A stretch of 64,000 nucleotides of DNA from Flagellimonas sp. HMM57 (GCF_021390175.1 NZ_CP090004.1:124001-188000), one strand, 5' to 3'. Counted from the stretch's first letter, positions 16,674-26,492 are shown. Translations and numbers: made by a program. Notes: generated by a model not told the origin, from the sequence alone.

Positions 16674-19073
16674 TTATTTTCCGATGATATGCAATTCCGT
16701 AAAATCTTTGCTTATTTCGATAATATTGTTACCATTTAATTTTATGTCTTTATTATCCACAACCTCGTTATCCAACTGTACCGTTGCTATGGTAAAGGGC
16801 AATCCGTGGAAAGTGAGTTTAAATTTTTCATACGGAGTGGTAAAATTTCCATCCTTGAACTGTTGTATGATCAATTGATTTTCTTTTCCGCGCAACCTGA
16901 ACCTTCTTAAACTAAAACGTCCCTTTTTATAATCATAGCCATCTTGTTGGTCTTCATAAACCATGGAGTTTTCTATTCCTTCTTTATAATAGATATCGAT
17001 TCCCAGTTCTTTAAAATCTTTTTCTCCAACATATTGTTGTACTGGGTATTTGGGAATCATGGCGCCTTCCTTGACAAATAAAGGTATCGTTTCTATTTCT
17101 GCTGCTACCCACTTTTCAGAACCCCCAGTAATTACTTCATCTGTCCAGTAATTATACCATTTACCTTGAGGGAAATACATTCTTCTACCCTGTGCATTGG
17201 GCTCCTGCACGGGACATACCAACATTTGTTCACCAAATAGAAACTCGTCCGTTCTAAAGTGGGTCTGCGTGTCTTTCTGATTATAGAAAACCAAAGATTG
17301 AAGCATTGGCAACCCATTTTTGATGTATTTGTAGAACATTGTGTACAAGTAGGGCAACAATTGATACCTAAGTTCAATATACTTTCTGACTATTTCAGTG
17401 ATTTCATCACCAAATGACCAAGGTTCCTGATCGCCATGATCACCGCTCGAATGCACTCTGCAAAACGGATGGAAAATTGCCAGTTGCATCCATCGGGCAA
17501 ACAGTTCTCCATTAGGCTGTTCGGCGAAACCACCAATATCGGAACCGGCAAAGGAATAACCGCTCATGCACATACGTTGCATCTGTACATTGGCAATCCA
17601 AAGATGCTCCCATGTCGCAACATTATCGCCTGTCCAGGTAGAAGCATAACGCTGCGTACCGGAATAGGCTGCACGTGTCAATACAAACGGACGTTTTGGA
17701 AAAGTAAATTTCTTGATTCCTTCGTAAGTGGCCCGCACCATCTGCATACCATAAATATTGTGCGCCTTTCTATGACTACATGGATGGCCGTCATAATCAT
17801 GTCTCACATCGAGGTTTGCCGTTTTTGTAGGCACTTCCATGACCGCAGGCTCGTTCATATCGTTCCAAACGCCGTGAACGCCAATTTCAGCAATCATTTC
17901 CTTATAAAGTCCGGCCCACCATTCCCGTACTTCTGGATTTGTGTAGTCTGGGAATTTACATTCACCAGGCCATACTTTTCCTTTAAAATGCGGACCATCT
18001 GCACGGCGACAAAAAAATCCATTGTCCATTGCTTGTTGATAGACCCAATAATCCCTATCGATTTTTATTCCCGGGTCGATCATGGTAATAGTTTTGAAAC
18101 CATCTTCTTCCAGTTCTTCAATCATTTTCTTTGGATTTGGAAAACGATGATTGTCCCACGTAAAGCATCGGAAACCATTCATATAATCAATATCCAAATA
18201 AATAGCGTCACAAGGAATCTGAAGTTTTCTAAATGTAGCCGCAATATCCTTCACCTTACGTTCCGGAAAATAGCTCCATTTGGATTGATGAAATCCTAAT
18301 GCCCACAATGGTGGTAATTCAGGTACTCCCGTTAAATCAGTATAGGATTCGACCACTTGGCTCATCTCTGGGCCATAAAAGAAATAATAGTTCATCTCTC
18401 CCCCATCTGCCCAGAAACTGGTCACATTTCTTTTTTCATTGGCAAAATCAAAATATGTGCTGAACGAATTATCAAAGAAAACCCCATAGGCTATGTTTTC
18501 CTTTAGTCCAACATAAAACGGTATTGATTTGTACAACGGTTCTTGGTCCTTACCATAGGCATATGAATCCGTTACCCAGTTATTTACGCGTTTGCCTTTT
18601 AAATTTGTGTGCGAAGCCTTGTCACCCATGCCATAATAGCTTTCGCCAGAATGACATACTTTTCCCATTTTAACAATGTTACCCCCATAGTCATAGTTCT
18701 CTTCCCAATGAAACCCCAATTCGTCATCACTAATGATTACATCTTCCAAATCGACGATCTGCACCTTTAGGTTGGACTTGTTGATGTATATCTTAATTTT
18801 TGATGTGGTAACTACATACTCGGGAATCTCGTCTTTTACTTCAAGCTCGTTGTACCCCAAGCTAACGTCGTCGCTTATGGCATAAGAAAAATCAGGTTCA
18901 AAAACATGTTCGGTCGCGTACCTGAACCGTACCACACTATCGCGTAGTATGGTCAGCTCCAAAATTACACCGTTCTGGGTGGTAAAATAAAGCTTATCAT
19001 TTTCGTGCTTAAAGTCGACTATATGGTTAGGGTGCTGGTTACCTCTTTTTTCAATCTCTGTGTTGGTAATCAT
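16674..19073 (-). CDS. Alpha-glucosidase, glycoside hydrolase family 31
   Basis: A retaining alpha-glucosidase-type enzyme, about 799 residues from the preferred ATG at 19073 (19094 is also possible, seven codons longer). Counted from the longer start, the N-terminal beta domain reaches about residue 255. The (beta/alpha)8 barrel carries WNDMNEP with nucleophile Asp412 and the TWTGDN acid/base Asp490. C-terminal beta domains follow. No signal peptide is seen, so it is probably cytoplasmic. It follows glgB by about 95 bases on the same strand, which suggests work on glycogen or maltodextrin. Confidence 0.92.
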   Translation of the reverse strand: MITNTEIEKRGNQHPNHIVDFKHENDKLYFTTQNGVILELTILRDSVVRFRYATEHVFEPDFSYAISDDVSLGYNELEVKDEIPEYVVTTSKIKIYINKSNLKVQIVDLEDVIISDDELGFHWEENYDYGGNIVKMGKVCHSGESYYGMGDKASHTNLKGKRVNNWVTDSYAYGKDQEPLYKSIPFYVGLKENIAYGVFFDNSFSTYFDFANEKRNVTSFWADGGEMNYYFFYGPEMSQVVESYTDLTGVPELPPLWALGFHQSKWSYFPERKVKDIAATFRKLQIPCDAIYLDIDYMNGFRCFTWDNHRFPNPKKMIEELEEDGFKTITMIDPGIKIDRDYWVYQQAMDNGFFCRRADGPHFKGKVWPGECKFPDYTNPEVREWWAGLYKEMIAEIGVHGVWNDMNEPAVMEVPTKTANLDVRHDYDGHPCSHRKAHNIYGMQMVRATYEGIKKFTFPKRPFVLTRAAYSGTQRYASTWTGDNVATWEHLWIANVQMQRMCMSGYSFAGSDIGGFAEQPNGELFARWMQLAIFHPFCRVHSSGDHGDQEPWSFGDEITEIVRKYIELRYQLLPYLYTMFYKYIKNGLPMLQSLVFYNQKDTQTHFRTDEFLFGEQMLVCPVQEPNAQGRRMYFPQGKWYNYWTDEVITGGSEKWVAAEIETIPLFVKEGAMIPKYPVQQYVGEKDFKELGIDIYYKEGIENSMVYEDQQDGYDYKKGRFSLRRFRLRGKENQLIIQQFKDGNFTTPYEKFKLTFHGLPFTIATVQLDNEVVDNKDIKLNGNNIIEISKDFTELHIIGK

Positions 19074-19167
19074 CTTTCTGTGATTAGGTCTCACAAAAGA
19101 AAGGCTTTATACCGAGAAATTAAAAAGATGTTTTAAACAACTTTACTACAACGTTTGCGTAAAATAA

Positions 19168-21062
19168 CTATCGGTAAATCACTACACTCAAGGGAGGTAA
19201 CGTCATTAAAACAGATTGCTTATGACCGTTCCATTCTTTTGCTGAAGGTTTTAGCGTTTTTTTGCCTTTTCCGGAACCGCTATATTTTTTATCATCACTG
19301 TTAAACAGCAATTTTAACTGTGTTGTCTTTGGCACCCCAACCCTATAATTTTCTCTGGGCACGGGTGTGAAATTGCAAGCAACAATGAGGTCATCCTTCG
19401 AATCATGGCCTTTTCGTATGTAAGTTATGACCGTATTTTCCTGATCATTGTATTCAATCCATTGAAAACCTTCTGGACTAAATTGTTTTTCATAGAGTGC
19501 AGGGTTGTTTTTGTACAACGCATTTAAATCTTTGACGACTTCTTGAATCCCTGAATGAAAATCGTACTGCGTTAAATGCCAATCCAAGCTTTCCTGAAAA
19601 TTCCATTCGGAAGATTGCCCAAATTCCCCTCCCATAAAAAGCAGGTTTCCTCCAGGGTGAGTAAACATGTATCCAAAAAGCAATCTTAAATTAGCAAAAC
19701 GTTGCCATTCGTCACCGGGCATTCTGTACAGCAGTGATTGTTTACCGTAAACTACTTCATCATGTGAAAATGGAAGCATAAAATTTTCAGTAAACGCATA
19801 AGTCATACTGAAGGTCATCATATTTAAGTCGTACGAACGATGAATCGGTTCCTTTTTAAAAAATTCCAACGTATCGTGCATCCAACCCATCATCCATTTC
19901 ATACCAAAGCCAAGTCCGCCATAATGTACGGGCTTGGAAACTCCCGTGAAGGCCGTAGATTCTTCCGCAATCGTCTGTACCCCTTTAAAGCTAGCATACA
20001 CCTCTTGATTCATTTCCCTAAGAAAGGACATGGCCTCTAAATTTTCATTATTGCCATACATGTTGGGTTCCCACTCACCATCTTCCCTCGAATAGTCCAA
20101 ATACAACATTGAAGCCACGGCATCAACACGAAGTCCATCTACATGATATTGATCTAGCCAAAAAATTGCATTGCTAATCAAAAATGCCCTAACCTCGTTT
20201 CTTCCATAATTGAAAATCAAACTTTTCCAATCAGGATGGTAGCCTCTTCTTCTGTCCGGGTGTTCATATAAGTGAGAGCCATCAAAAAAACCAAGACCGT
20301 GGGCATCTTCGGGGAAATGGGACGGTACCCAATCCAAGATTACCCCTATTCCTTTTTGGTGGAATTTATCCACAAGGAGTTTAAAATCTTCAGGCTTTCC
20401 AAATCTAGACGTTGGTGCAAAGTATCCCGTTAATTGATAGCCCCAAGAAGGGTCGTAGGGGTATTCCATTATGGGCATAAACTCTACATGGGTAAAGCCC
20501 ATTTTTGCAACATAATCAACAAGTTCATCTGCTAATTCGATATAGGAGAGCGATTCCCAGCCATTTTTCTTTTTCCAGGATCCCAAGTGTACTTCATAAA
20601 CGGAATAAGGCTTATCCAACGCATTATGGGATTCTCTGGACTCCATCCATTTTTTGTCTTTCCAGTCATATGGCCCATCCCAAACTACAGATGCTGTATT
20701 GGGGGGATTTCGCAGTATCTGCCAAAAGGGTCTGCTTTTTCGGTCCAGATATCATTATTGTGCGATTGAATCTTATACTTATATTTTGTGCCTTTATCAA
20801 CTCCTGGCACAAAACCTTCCCAGATACCACTTTCATCCCAACGCACATTGAGCTGATGCTCTCCTTCTTGCCAAAAATTAAAGTCACCAATAACAGCTAC
20901 CGATTTAGCCGAAGGAGCCCAAACCGCAAAATAAGTACCCTTTATTCCATCAACTTCTGTTAAGTGGGCCCCTAATTTTTCATAAAGCCTAAAATGCTTT
21001 CCTCCCTTAAAAAGATTGATATCAAATTCAGTAAAAAGACTATGGGCAACTACCTTGGACAT
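19168..21062 (-). pseudogene. glgB: 1,4-alpha-glucan branching enzyme, interrupted by a frameshift
   Basis: GlgB makes the alpha-1,6 branches of glycogen. The gene is split into two frames. The first (21062 to 20685) covers the N-terminal carbohydrate-binding domain to [11 protein letters not shown] and ends soon after. The second (20646 to 19168) holds the whole GH13 barrel with nucleophile in RVDAV, acid/base in IAEES and the HDEV histidine-aspartate. Adding one base to the G6 run at 20701-20706 joins them through [19 protein letters not shown] into a 631-residue protein of normal length. Everything else is conserved, so this is a fresh mutation or a base-calling error. Confidence 0.85.
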
Positions 21063-21193
21063 ACATGCTGATTTAACGTGTACAAGATACTACATCTTTG
21101 ACCAAGAATTCGATTTTAAACACTTGGTTTAAAATAAAACTAACGTTACACAAAAATGGAATGCTTTTTGATTTTAACAAAAAAACAAATACA

Positions 21194-21754
21194 ATGAAGA
21201 CAAATCAAAAATCAAAAATTATGAATAAATTTAATGTACTAATTGGAGCACTGCTTATTTTATTTACCGTGTCATGTGAAGGCCCCGAAGGTCCTCCGGG
21301 ATTTGACGGAAGGGACGGAGAAGATGGACTTGATGCTCCCTTGACCGAAGTATTTGAAGAAACTGCGAATTTCAGCTATAATGCAGAAGGAAATATTTGG
21401 AGAAGCAATCAGTTGTCCTATCAAATCTTAGGCAATAATGATGTCGTTTTTTTGGTTTATATTTCACTGGAAAACGGATTCTATACTCCCCTGCCCGCAA
21501 GCGTTTTTGATGAATTTGGAGAATTTCAATATATCTTCGACCACACATTTGATACTGTAGAATTGCAAATTATAGGTGATAACGACCTTAGTACATTAGA
21601 GGCTGCAGATACCCAGAACATTCCAGTACGGGTTGTGATAATACCCGCCGATATAATTGCGACCATGACAGCAGAACAATTGTCCAACATTAATGCGATG
21701 ATGAATTTAAAAGACGTCAATATACAAGACATTCAAGCTATAATTAGGGAATAA
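21194..21754 (+). CDS. Lipoprotein with short collagen-like stretch
   Basis: A lipoprotein signal (ILFTVSC; Cys28 from the ATG at 21194, Cys19 from the alternative ATG at 21221) is followed at once by six Gly-X-Y triplets (GPEGPPGFD, GRDGEDGLD). A beta-rich domain of about 130 residues follows. Short collagen-like spacers directly behind the lipid anchor occur in many Bacteroidota surface lipoproteins. Function unknown. A hairpin at 21816-21847 probably ends the transcript. Confidence 0.75.
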   Translation: MKTNQKSKIMNKFNVLIGALLILFTVSCEGPEGPPGFDGRDGEDGLDAPLTEVFEETANFSYNAEGNIWRSNQLSYQILGNNDVVFLVYISLENGFYTPLPASVFDEFGEFQYIFDHTFDTVELQIIGDNDLSTLEAADTQNIPVRVVIIPADIIATMTAEQLSNINAMMNLKDVNIQDIQAIIRE

Positions 21755-21815
21755 ATAAGTCTATCCAACAGGCCTTACCATAGGATTGGTTGTCTCTCTA
21801 AAATCTTAAGTTAAG

Positions 21816-21847
21816 AAAATCCTTTTCGAAAGAAAGGGATTTTTTTA
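21816..21847 (+). terminator. Terminator after the collagen-like lipoprotein gene
   Basis: AAAATCC pairs with GGATTTT, extended by a T/A-rich inner stem around CGAA, then seven T residues. The inner stem has a bulge. Confidence 0.6.
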
Positions 21848-21903
21848 TTTATATTAGTTTGAAAGGTTTTACCTAAAATTACGTCTATTTATAAAAAGAT
21901 TAC

Positions 21904-22404
21904 ATGGGAAAAAAATTGCTATTACTAGTACTCATAAGTATAGCTGGGTGCAAGGGCATATCACAAGAAGAGAAAAAGGAAACTACAGGGAAAGAAAAAG
22001 AAGTTGCTTATGCCGTAACCAAAACGGATGCAGAATGGAAAGCCGAGCTGACCGATATGGAATACTACGTACTTAGAAAAGCGGCAACCGAAAATGCATT
22101 CACCAGTGATTTACTGGACAACAAAGAAAAAGGAACTTATGTTTGTGCGGCCTGCCAAACCCCATTGTTTCGAAGCGAGAACAAGTTTAAATCCGGAACG
22201 GGGTGGCCAAGTTTTGACCAAGAGATAGAAGGGAACGTAGCATATGACGTAGACTATAAAATTGGTTATGCACGTACCGAGGAACACTGTGCAACTTGTG
22301 GTGGGCATCTAGGTCACGTTTTTAATGATGGCCCAAGCGACACGACCGGGAAAAGACATTGTATCAATGGCGTGGCATTAGATTTTATTCCAGATGTGAA
22401 GTAG
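21904..22404 (+). CDS. msrB: Peptide-methionine (R)-S-oxide reductase, envelope lipoprotein form
   Basis: Reduces R-methionine sulfoxide in proteins. The MsrB core has zinc pairs Cys81/84 and Cys129/132, the signature SGTGWPSF (97-104) and catalytic Cys153 in RHCINGVALDF. Unlike the second copy it has a lipoprotein signal (SIAGC, Cys16) and a charged linker of about 20 residues, so it is expected in the envelope, where it would need an exported reductant. The stop is followed within two bases by a 91-base heptanucleotide repeat. Confidence 0.93.
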   Translation: MGKKLLLLVLISIAGCKGISQEEKKETTGKEKEVAYAVTKTDAEWKAELTDMEYYVLRKAATENAFTSDLLDNKEKGTYVCAACQTPLFRSENKFKSGTGWPSFDQEIEGNVAYDVDYKIGYARTEEHCATCGGHLGHVFNDGPSDTTGKRHCINGVALDFIPDVK

Positions 22405-22405
22405 G

Positions 22406-22496
22406 GTTCGTTGTTCGTTGTTCGTTGTTCGTTGTTCGTTGTTCGTTGTTCGTTGTTCGTTGTTCGTTGTTCGTTGTTCGTTGTTCGTTGTTCGTT
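22406..22496. repeat. Tandem repeat (GTTCGTT)13
   Basis: Thirteen perfect head-to-tail copies of the heptanucleotide GTTCGTT (91 bases) begin two bases after the stop codon of the first msrB and end about 120 bases before the second. All copies are identical, which points to recent expansion or strong homogenisation. It does not code for protein and has no spacers, so it is not CRISPR. Confidence 0.97.
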
Positions 22497-22617
22497 AAAA
22501 ATGTACTTTTATAACAACATGCCGCGAATTTTCAACTTAAAAACTTAGAGCTTATATTTTTGAGGGCTAGGAGTCAGGAAAATTGCAAAATCCATCTGCC
22601 ATCAACCAAAAAAAGAT

Positions 22618-23028
22618 ATGGAAAACAAATACGATATTCAGAAAACGGAAGCTGAATGGAAAGAAGAGCTCTCTCCCGAAGAGTTTTATGTACTAAGGCA
22701 AAAAGGTACTGAGAGACCATTCACAGGCGCTTACAATCTCCATTTTGAAAATGGCGATTATCGTTGTAAAGCTTGCAATGCTAAACTTTTTGAAAGCGAT
22801 CATAAATTCGAAAGTGGTTGTGGATGGCCTTCTTTTGATAAAGCTGTCGAAGGTGCAATCGAATACATTAGGGATACCAGCCATGGCATGCTGAGGACCG
22901 AAACCGTCTGTGCAAACTGTGGAAGCCATTTAGGCCACGTATTTAATGACGGTCCTAAAGAAACTACAGGGCAGCGTTACTGTATTAACTCGGTAAGTAT
23001 TGGTTTTGATGCCAAGGAACAGGAATGA
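22618..23028 (+). CDS. msrB: Peptide-methionine (R)-S-oxide reductase, cytoplasmic form
   Basis: A second MsrB of 136 residues without a signal peptide. Zinc pairs are Cys50/53 and Cys98/101, GCGWPSF at 67-73 and catalytic Cys122 in [11 protein letters not shown]. Cys68 in the GCGW position is often the resolving cysteine in this branch; the upstream copy has Thr there, so the two may differ in recycling. Its stop overlaps the next start by four bases (ATGA), giving a tight operon with the DUF1572 gene. Confidence 0.94.
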   Translation: MENKYDIQKTEAEWKEELSPEEFYVLRQKGTERPFTGAYNLHFENGDYRCKACNAKLFESDHKFESGCGWPSFDKAVEGAIEYIRDTSHGMLRTETVCANCGSHLGHVFNDGPKETTGQRYCINSVSIGFDAKEQE

Positions 23029-23561
23029 CGTTTGAAGAAAACTATTTAAAAAATGTTCTCTTTGAGTTTCATCGATACAAGACATTGGGAGACAAAACCT
23101 TTGCACAACTTTCCAATGATGAAATCCATTGGGTACACGGCCCTAACGACAATTCCATTACTATTATCGTAAAACATATGGTTGGCAATATGTTGAGTCG
23201 CTGGACCAATTTCTTGACCGAGGATGGCGAAAAAACTTGGCGAAATCGAGATACGGAATTTGTCGAAGCCTACGATTCAAAAAAAACAATGATCATTGCT
23301 TGGGAAAAAGGGTGGAATTGCCTTTTTGAAGCAATCGCCGGTATCGATGCATCTAATTTCAACACAAAGATTAAAATCCGCAATGAAGAACATACTGTTG
23401 TTGAGGCCATCAATCGGCAGTTGGTACATTATTCCTATCATGTGGGCCAGCTTGTTTTTGTTGGAAGGATGATTAAAGGTTCGGAATGGATTTCACTTTC
23501 AATCCCCAAAGGAAGCTCTGGGGGTTTCAATAAAAAAATGTTTGGACAAGACATTTCTTAA
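23025..23561 (+). CDS. DUF1572 / DinB-like protein
   Basis: A soluble 178-residue, mostly helical protein of the DinB/YfiT-like four-helix superfamily. Conserved features are [12 protein letters not shown] (residues ~49-60) and [18 protein letters not shown] (~138-155), whose histidines are the usual metal ligands. Members are inferred metal-dependent thiol transferases, but the reaction of DUF1572 proteins is unknown. The four-base overlap with msrB suggests a link to thiol or oxidative-stress chemistry. Confidence 0.82.
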   Translation: MTFEENYLKNVLFEFHRYKTLGDKTFAQLSNDEIHWVHGPNDNSITIIVKHMVGNMLSRWTNFLTEDGEKTWRNRDTEFVEAYDSKKTMIIAWEKGWNCLFEAIAGIDASNFNTKIKIRNEEHTVVEAINRQLVHYSYHVGQLVFVGRMIKGSEWISLSIPKGSSGGFNKKMFGQDIS

Positions 23562-23595
23562 ATCAAGGCCGAAGATAATTCAATGGATTTAACAC

Positions 23596-23627
23596 TTGGT
23601 TTTTGGTGTCTTAATTGCGTACTTTTG
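23596..23627 (+). promoter_or_regulatory. Promoter of lpdA (Bacteroidota type)
   Basis: TTGG at 23596-23599 is followed after 20 bases by TACTTTTG at 23620-23627, matching the TTG-N19/20-TAnnTTTG pattern. Transcription would begin about 30 bases before the ATG at 23661. Confidence 0.65.
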
Positions 23628-23660
23628 CACTTCATTTTTAATAATTAAAATCAAAAACGA

Positions 23661-25052
23661 ATGAGCAATTTCGATGTAATTGTTTTGGGTAGTGGTCCTG
23701 GTGGATATGTAACTGCAATACGAGCTTCTCAGCTTGGATTCAAAACAGCTATTGTAGAAAAAGAAAGTTTAGGTGGCGTATGTCTTAATTGGGGCTGTAT
23801 CCCTACTAAAGCACTATTGAAATCCGCTCAGGTTTTTGAATACTTGAAGCATGCCAAAGATTATGGCCTAAATGCCGAAAACGTAGAGCACGATTTTGAT
23901 GCCGTTGTTAAAAGAAGTCGTGGTGTAGCCGATGGCATGAGCAAAGGTGTTCAGTTTTTGATGAAGAAAAATAAGATTGAAGTTTTAAACGGCTTTGGAA
24001 AAATACAACCGGGCAAAAAAGTAGTGGTCAAAGGCGAGCATGGTGACCCTGCCGAATATTCCGCCGACCATATTATCATTGCTACCGGAGCACGAAGCCG
24101 AGAATTGCCAAGCCTGCCACAGGACGGAAAAAAGGTAATAGGCTATCGTGAGGCCATGACCTTGGAAAAACAACCGAAGAAAATGATCGTTGTTGGTAGT
24201 GGTGCCATCGGAATCGAATTTGCTTATTTCTACAATTCGATGGGTACGGAAGTTACGGTTGTAGAATATTTGCCCAATATCGTTCCTGTTGAAGACGAAG
24301 ATATCTCCAAGCAGTTAGAACGCAGTTTCAAAAAAACAGGCGTTAAAATAAAAACCTCGGCAGAGGTCACAAAAGTAGACACTTCTGGAGAAGGCGTAAA
24401 AGCTACCGTAAAAACTTCGAAGGGCGAAGAAGTACTGGAAGCTGACATTGTGTTATCTGCAGTAGGTATAAAAACCAATATCGAGAACATTGGATTGGAA
24501 GATGTAGGGATAGCGGTGGACAGAGACAAAATATTGGTCAACGATTACTACCAGACCAACATTCCGGGGTATTATGCCATTGGAGATGTTACCCAAGGCC
24601 AAGCTTTGGCGCATGTTGCATCTGCAGAAGGCATTCTTTGTGTGGAAAAAATCGCAGGAATGCACGTAGAAGCGTTAGATTATGGAAACATTCCTGGATG
24701 TACTTATTGTATGCCAGAGGTTGCTTCCGTAGGACTTACAGAAAAACAGGCAAAAGAACAAGGGTACGATATTAAAGTTGGGAAATTTCCATTTTCCGCA
24801 AGTGGAAAAGCCAAAGCTTCTGGAACTTCTGATGGATTTGTCAAGGTCATTTTTGATGCCAAATATGGAGAATGGTTAGGCTGCCATATGATCGGTGCCG
24901 GTGTAACCGATATGATTGCAGAAGCTGTTGTTGCCAGAAAATTGGAAACTACTGGACATGAAGTTTTAAAGGCAGTACATCCACATCCTACCATGAGCGA
25001 AGCCGTTATGGAAGCTGTTGCAGATGCATATGACGAGGTAATCCACCTATAG
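23661..25052 (+). CDS. lpdA: Dihydrolipoyl dehydrogenase
   Basis: The E3 flavoenzyme of 2-oxoacid dehydrogenase complexes; it reoxidises dihydrolipoamide with NAD+. The FAD motif GSGPGGY is at residues 10-16, the redox pair Cys41/Cys46 in GGVCLNWGCIPTK, an NAD-binding GSGAIG near 182, and the C-terminal HPHPTMSEAV holds the base. The 463-residue length is normal. No E1/E2 genes are next to it; it has its own promoter and is followed eight bases later by a DUF3817 gene. Confidence 0.97.
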   Translation: MSNFDVIVLGSGPGGYVTAIRASQLGFKTAIVEKESLGGVCLNWGCIPTKALLKSAQVFEYLKHAKDYGLNAENVEHDFDAVVKRSRGVADGMSKGVQFLMKKNKIEVLNGFGKIQPGKKVVVKGEHGDPAEYSADHIIIATGARSRELPSLPQDGKKVIGYREAMTLEKQPKKMIVVGSGAIGIEFAYFYNSMGTEVTVVEYLPNIVPVEDEDISKQLERSFKKTGVKIKTSAEVTKVDTSGEGVKATVKTSKGEEVLEADIVLSAVGIKTNIENIGLEDVGIAVDRDKILVNDYYQTNIPGYYAIGDVTQGQALAHVASAEGILCVEKIAGMHVEALDYGNIPGCTYCMPEVASVGLTEKQAKEQGYDIKVGKFPFSASGKAKASGTSDGFVKVIFDAKYGEWLGCHMIGAGVTDMIAEAVVARKLETTGHEVLKAVHPHPTMSEAVMEAVADAYDEVIHL

Positions 25053-25060
25053 TTTAGACC

Positions 25061-25342
25061 ATGCTCAAAGCTTTTAGGATTACAGCAATTTTAGAAGGAA
25101 TCTCTTTCCTGCTCTTGTTTGGTTTGACCATGCCGCTAAAGTATTGGGCGGGAATGTCAGAACCCAATAAGGTGGTCGGTTATGCACATGGATTCCTTTT
25201 TATTGCCTACGTTGTTATCGCATTGGTTTTTTGTTGGGAACGAAAATGGGGAATCAGAAAATTCTCTATTTTGTTTGTGGCATCGTTATTACCTTTCGGC
25301 ACATTTTATGCCGATAAAAAATACCTTAAAGATCTAGGTTAA
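25061..25342 (+). CDS. DUF3817 membrane protein
   Basis: A 93-residue inner-membrane protein with three hydrophobic segments (about 7-25, 40-58, 68-82). The start LKAFRITAILEGISFLLL and the YAHGFLF motif are typical of DUF3817. It lies eight bases after lpdA, so it is probably co-transcribed. Its 3' end overlaps the convergent aroQ gene by nine bases. Function unknown. Confidence 0.88.
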   Translation: MLKAFRITAILEGISFLLLFGLTMPLKYWAGMSEPNKVVGYAHGFLFIAYVVIALVFCWERKWGIRKFSILFVASLLPFGTFYADKKYLKDLG

Positions 25343-25750
25343 AAAACTCTGTATAGCAAGGTCATAACTCTGAAGGCCAAAACCTAAAACCACTCCTTTT
25401 GCTCCTGAAGATATGTAGGAAACATGTCTAAACTCCTCTCGCTTAAAGGTATTGGATATATGTACTTCCACAACTGGAGCTTCTATGGCCTTGACCGCAT
25501 CCCCAATGCCAACAGAAGTATGGGTATAAGAAGCGGCATTTAAGATGATACCATCATAAGAAAAACCTACCTCTTGAAGCTTATCAATCAACTCTCCCTC
25601 AATGTTGGATTGAAAATGTTCCAATTCAACCGCTTCAAACTTAGCTTGAAGTTTAGAAAAATACTCCTTGAACGTAGTGCTTCCATAAACTTCAGGTTCG
25701 CGTTTTCCCAGCAAGTTTAAATTAGGACCGTTGATGATAATTAATTTCAT
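25334..25750 (-). CDS. aroQ: 3-Dehydroquinate dehydratase, type II
   Basis: Catalyses the third step of the shikimate pathway. Family landmarks: IINGPNLNLLGKREP (residues 4-18) with Asn and Arg of the active site, YG at 22-23 with the reactive tyrosine, and the His-containing VVEVHISN near 94-101. The 138-residue length is normal for the dodecameric type II enzyme. Confidence 0.96.
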   Translation of the reverse strand: MKLIIINGPNLNLLGKREPEVYGSTTFKEYFSKLQAKFEAVELEHFQSNIEGELIDKLQEVGFSYDGIILNAASYTHTSVGIGDAVKAIEAPVVEVHISNTFKREEFRHVSYISSGAKGVVLGFGLQSYDLAIQSFLT

Positions 25751-25781
25751 GCGGATAAATATAGGGGCATATTTTAATTCA

Positions 25782-25825
25782 AAAAAATGAGGTCGCTCAA
25801 AAATTAATTTTTAAGCGACCTCTTA
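25782..25825 (-). terminator. Terminator after the 25856 beta-barrel gene
   Basis: GAGGTCGCT pairs with AGCGACCTC, extended by an A/T-rich inner stem. On the minus strand a run of seven T residues follows. It lies about 35 bases after the stop codon of the upstream gene. Confidence 0.8.
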
Positions 25826-25855
25826 ACTATATTGTGTAAAATTGACTTTAAGACT

Positions 25856-26317
25856 TTAATTAAATGCAAACTGTATTCCAAAGCCAAATGCACCGCCTTC
25901 GTTTTCGCCAGCATCACTCAAAGCGATGGCAGGTCTCCAATCAAAATTAAATACCAAGGGTACACCGTCTATTTTAAAATCCAATCCCGCATGGGGACGC
26001 AATGAGAATATATTGTCAAAATCATCTACGAGAATTATGCTCGGCCCTATACCTGCATACCATCTTAAACCTGGTGCACCTGCAAATTGCTTGTGATATG
26101 AATATAAAAAAGTAAAAATGGTTAAGTTATCCTCAAAACCCAAGTCGGCTTGACCTACATGATTACTGGAGAAAAAGTATTTGGCACTGGGACCAACAAA
26201 AGTTGCATTGTCGTATAAATCGATACCAAGTCCTACGGCACCTTTATAACTGGTCTGCGCTTTTGCGTTCAACGAAAATAAAAGGGTTAAGGCAAAGACA
26301 AAAAATAATTTTTTCAT
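25856..26317 (-). CDS. Small outer-membrane beta-barrel protein
   Basis: Sec signal peptide (residues 1-20, cut after AKAQ), then about eight alternating beta strands (GAVGLGIDLY, SAKYFFS, NLTIFTFLYSYHK, RWYAGIGPSIIL, AGLDFKI, LVFNFDWRPAIAL) ending in an aromatic residue pattern (FGFGIQFAFN) typical of outer-membrane insertion. At 153 residues it is of OmpX/OmpA-barrel size. It has its own terminator. Role unknown. Confidence 0.8.
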   Translation of the reverse strand: MKKLFFVFALTLLFSLNAKAQTSYKGAVGLGIDLYDNATFVGPSAKYFFSSNHVGQADLGFEDNLTIFTFLYSYHKQFAGAPGLRWYAGIGPSIILVDDFDNIFSLRPHAGLDFKIDGVPLVFNFDWRPAIALSDAGENEGGAFGFGIQFAFN

Positions 26318-26492
26318 GTTTCTAGATTTAAAGATTTAAGGTTCAAACGGTAAAAATACAAAATGAGTATAGTATTATGGCTATAACTTCAATCATATGT
26401 TAAAATTGAGATATATCAACATGTAAAAGTTTATAGTTTGTTTAATGAAGCAATACTGTGATTTTTATGCGCTATGAGTGTGATATATCGTA

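Noticed and set aside
17436..18299. Plus-strand open frame of 287 codons opposite the GH31 gene
   Set aside because: The GH31 catalytic region is intact on the other strand, and the antisense product is rich in Cys, His and Ile without any motif.
22406..22496. Heptanucleotide array as a possible CRISPR
   Set aside because: The unit is seven bases, there are no spacers and no cas genes.
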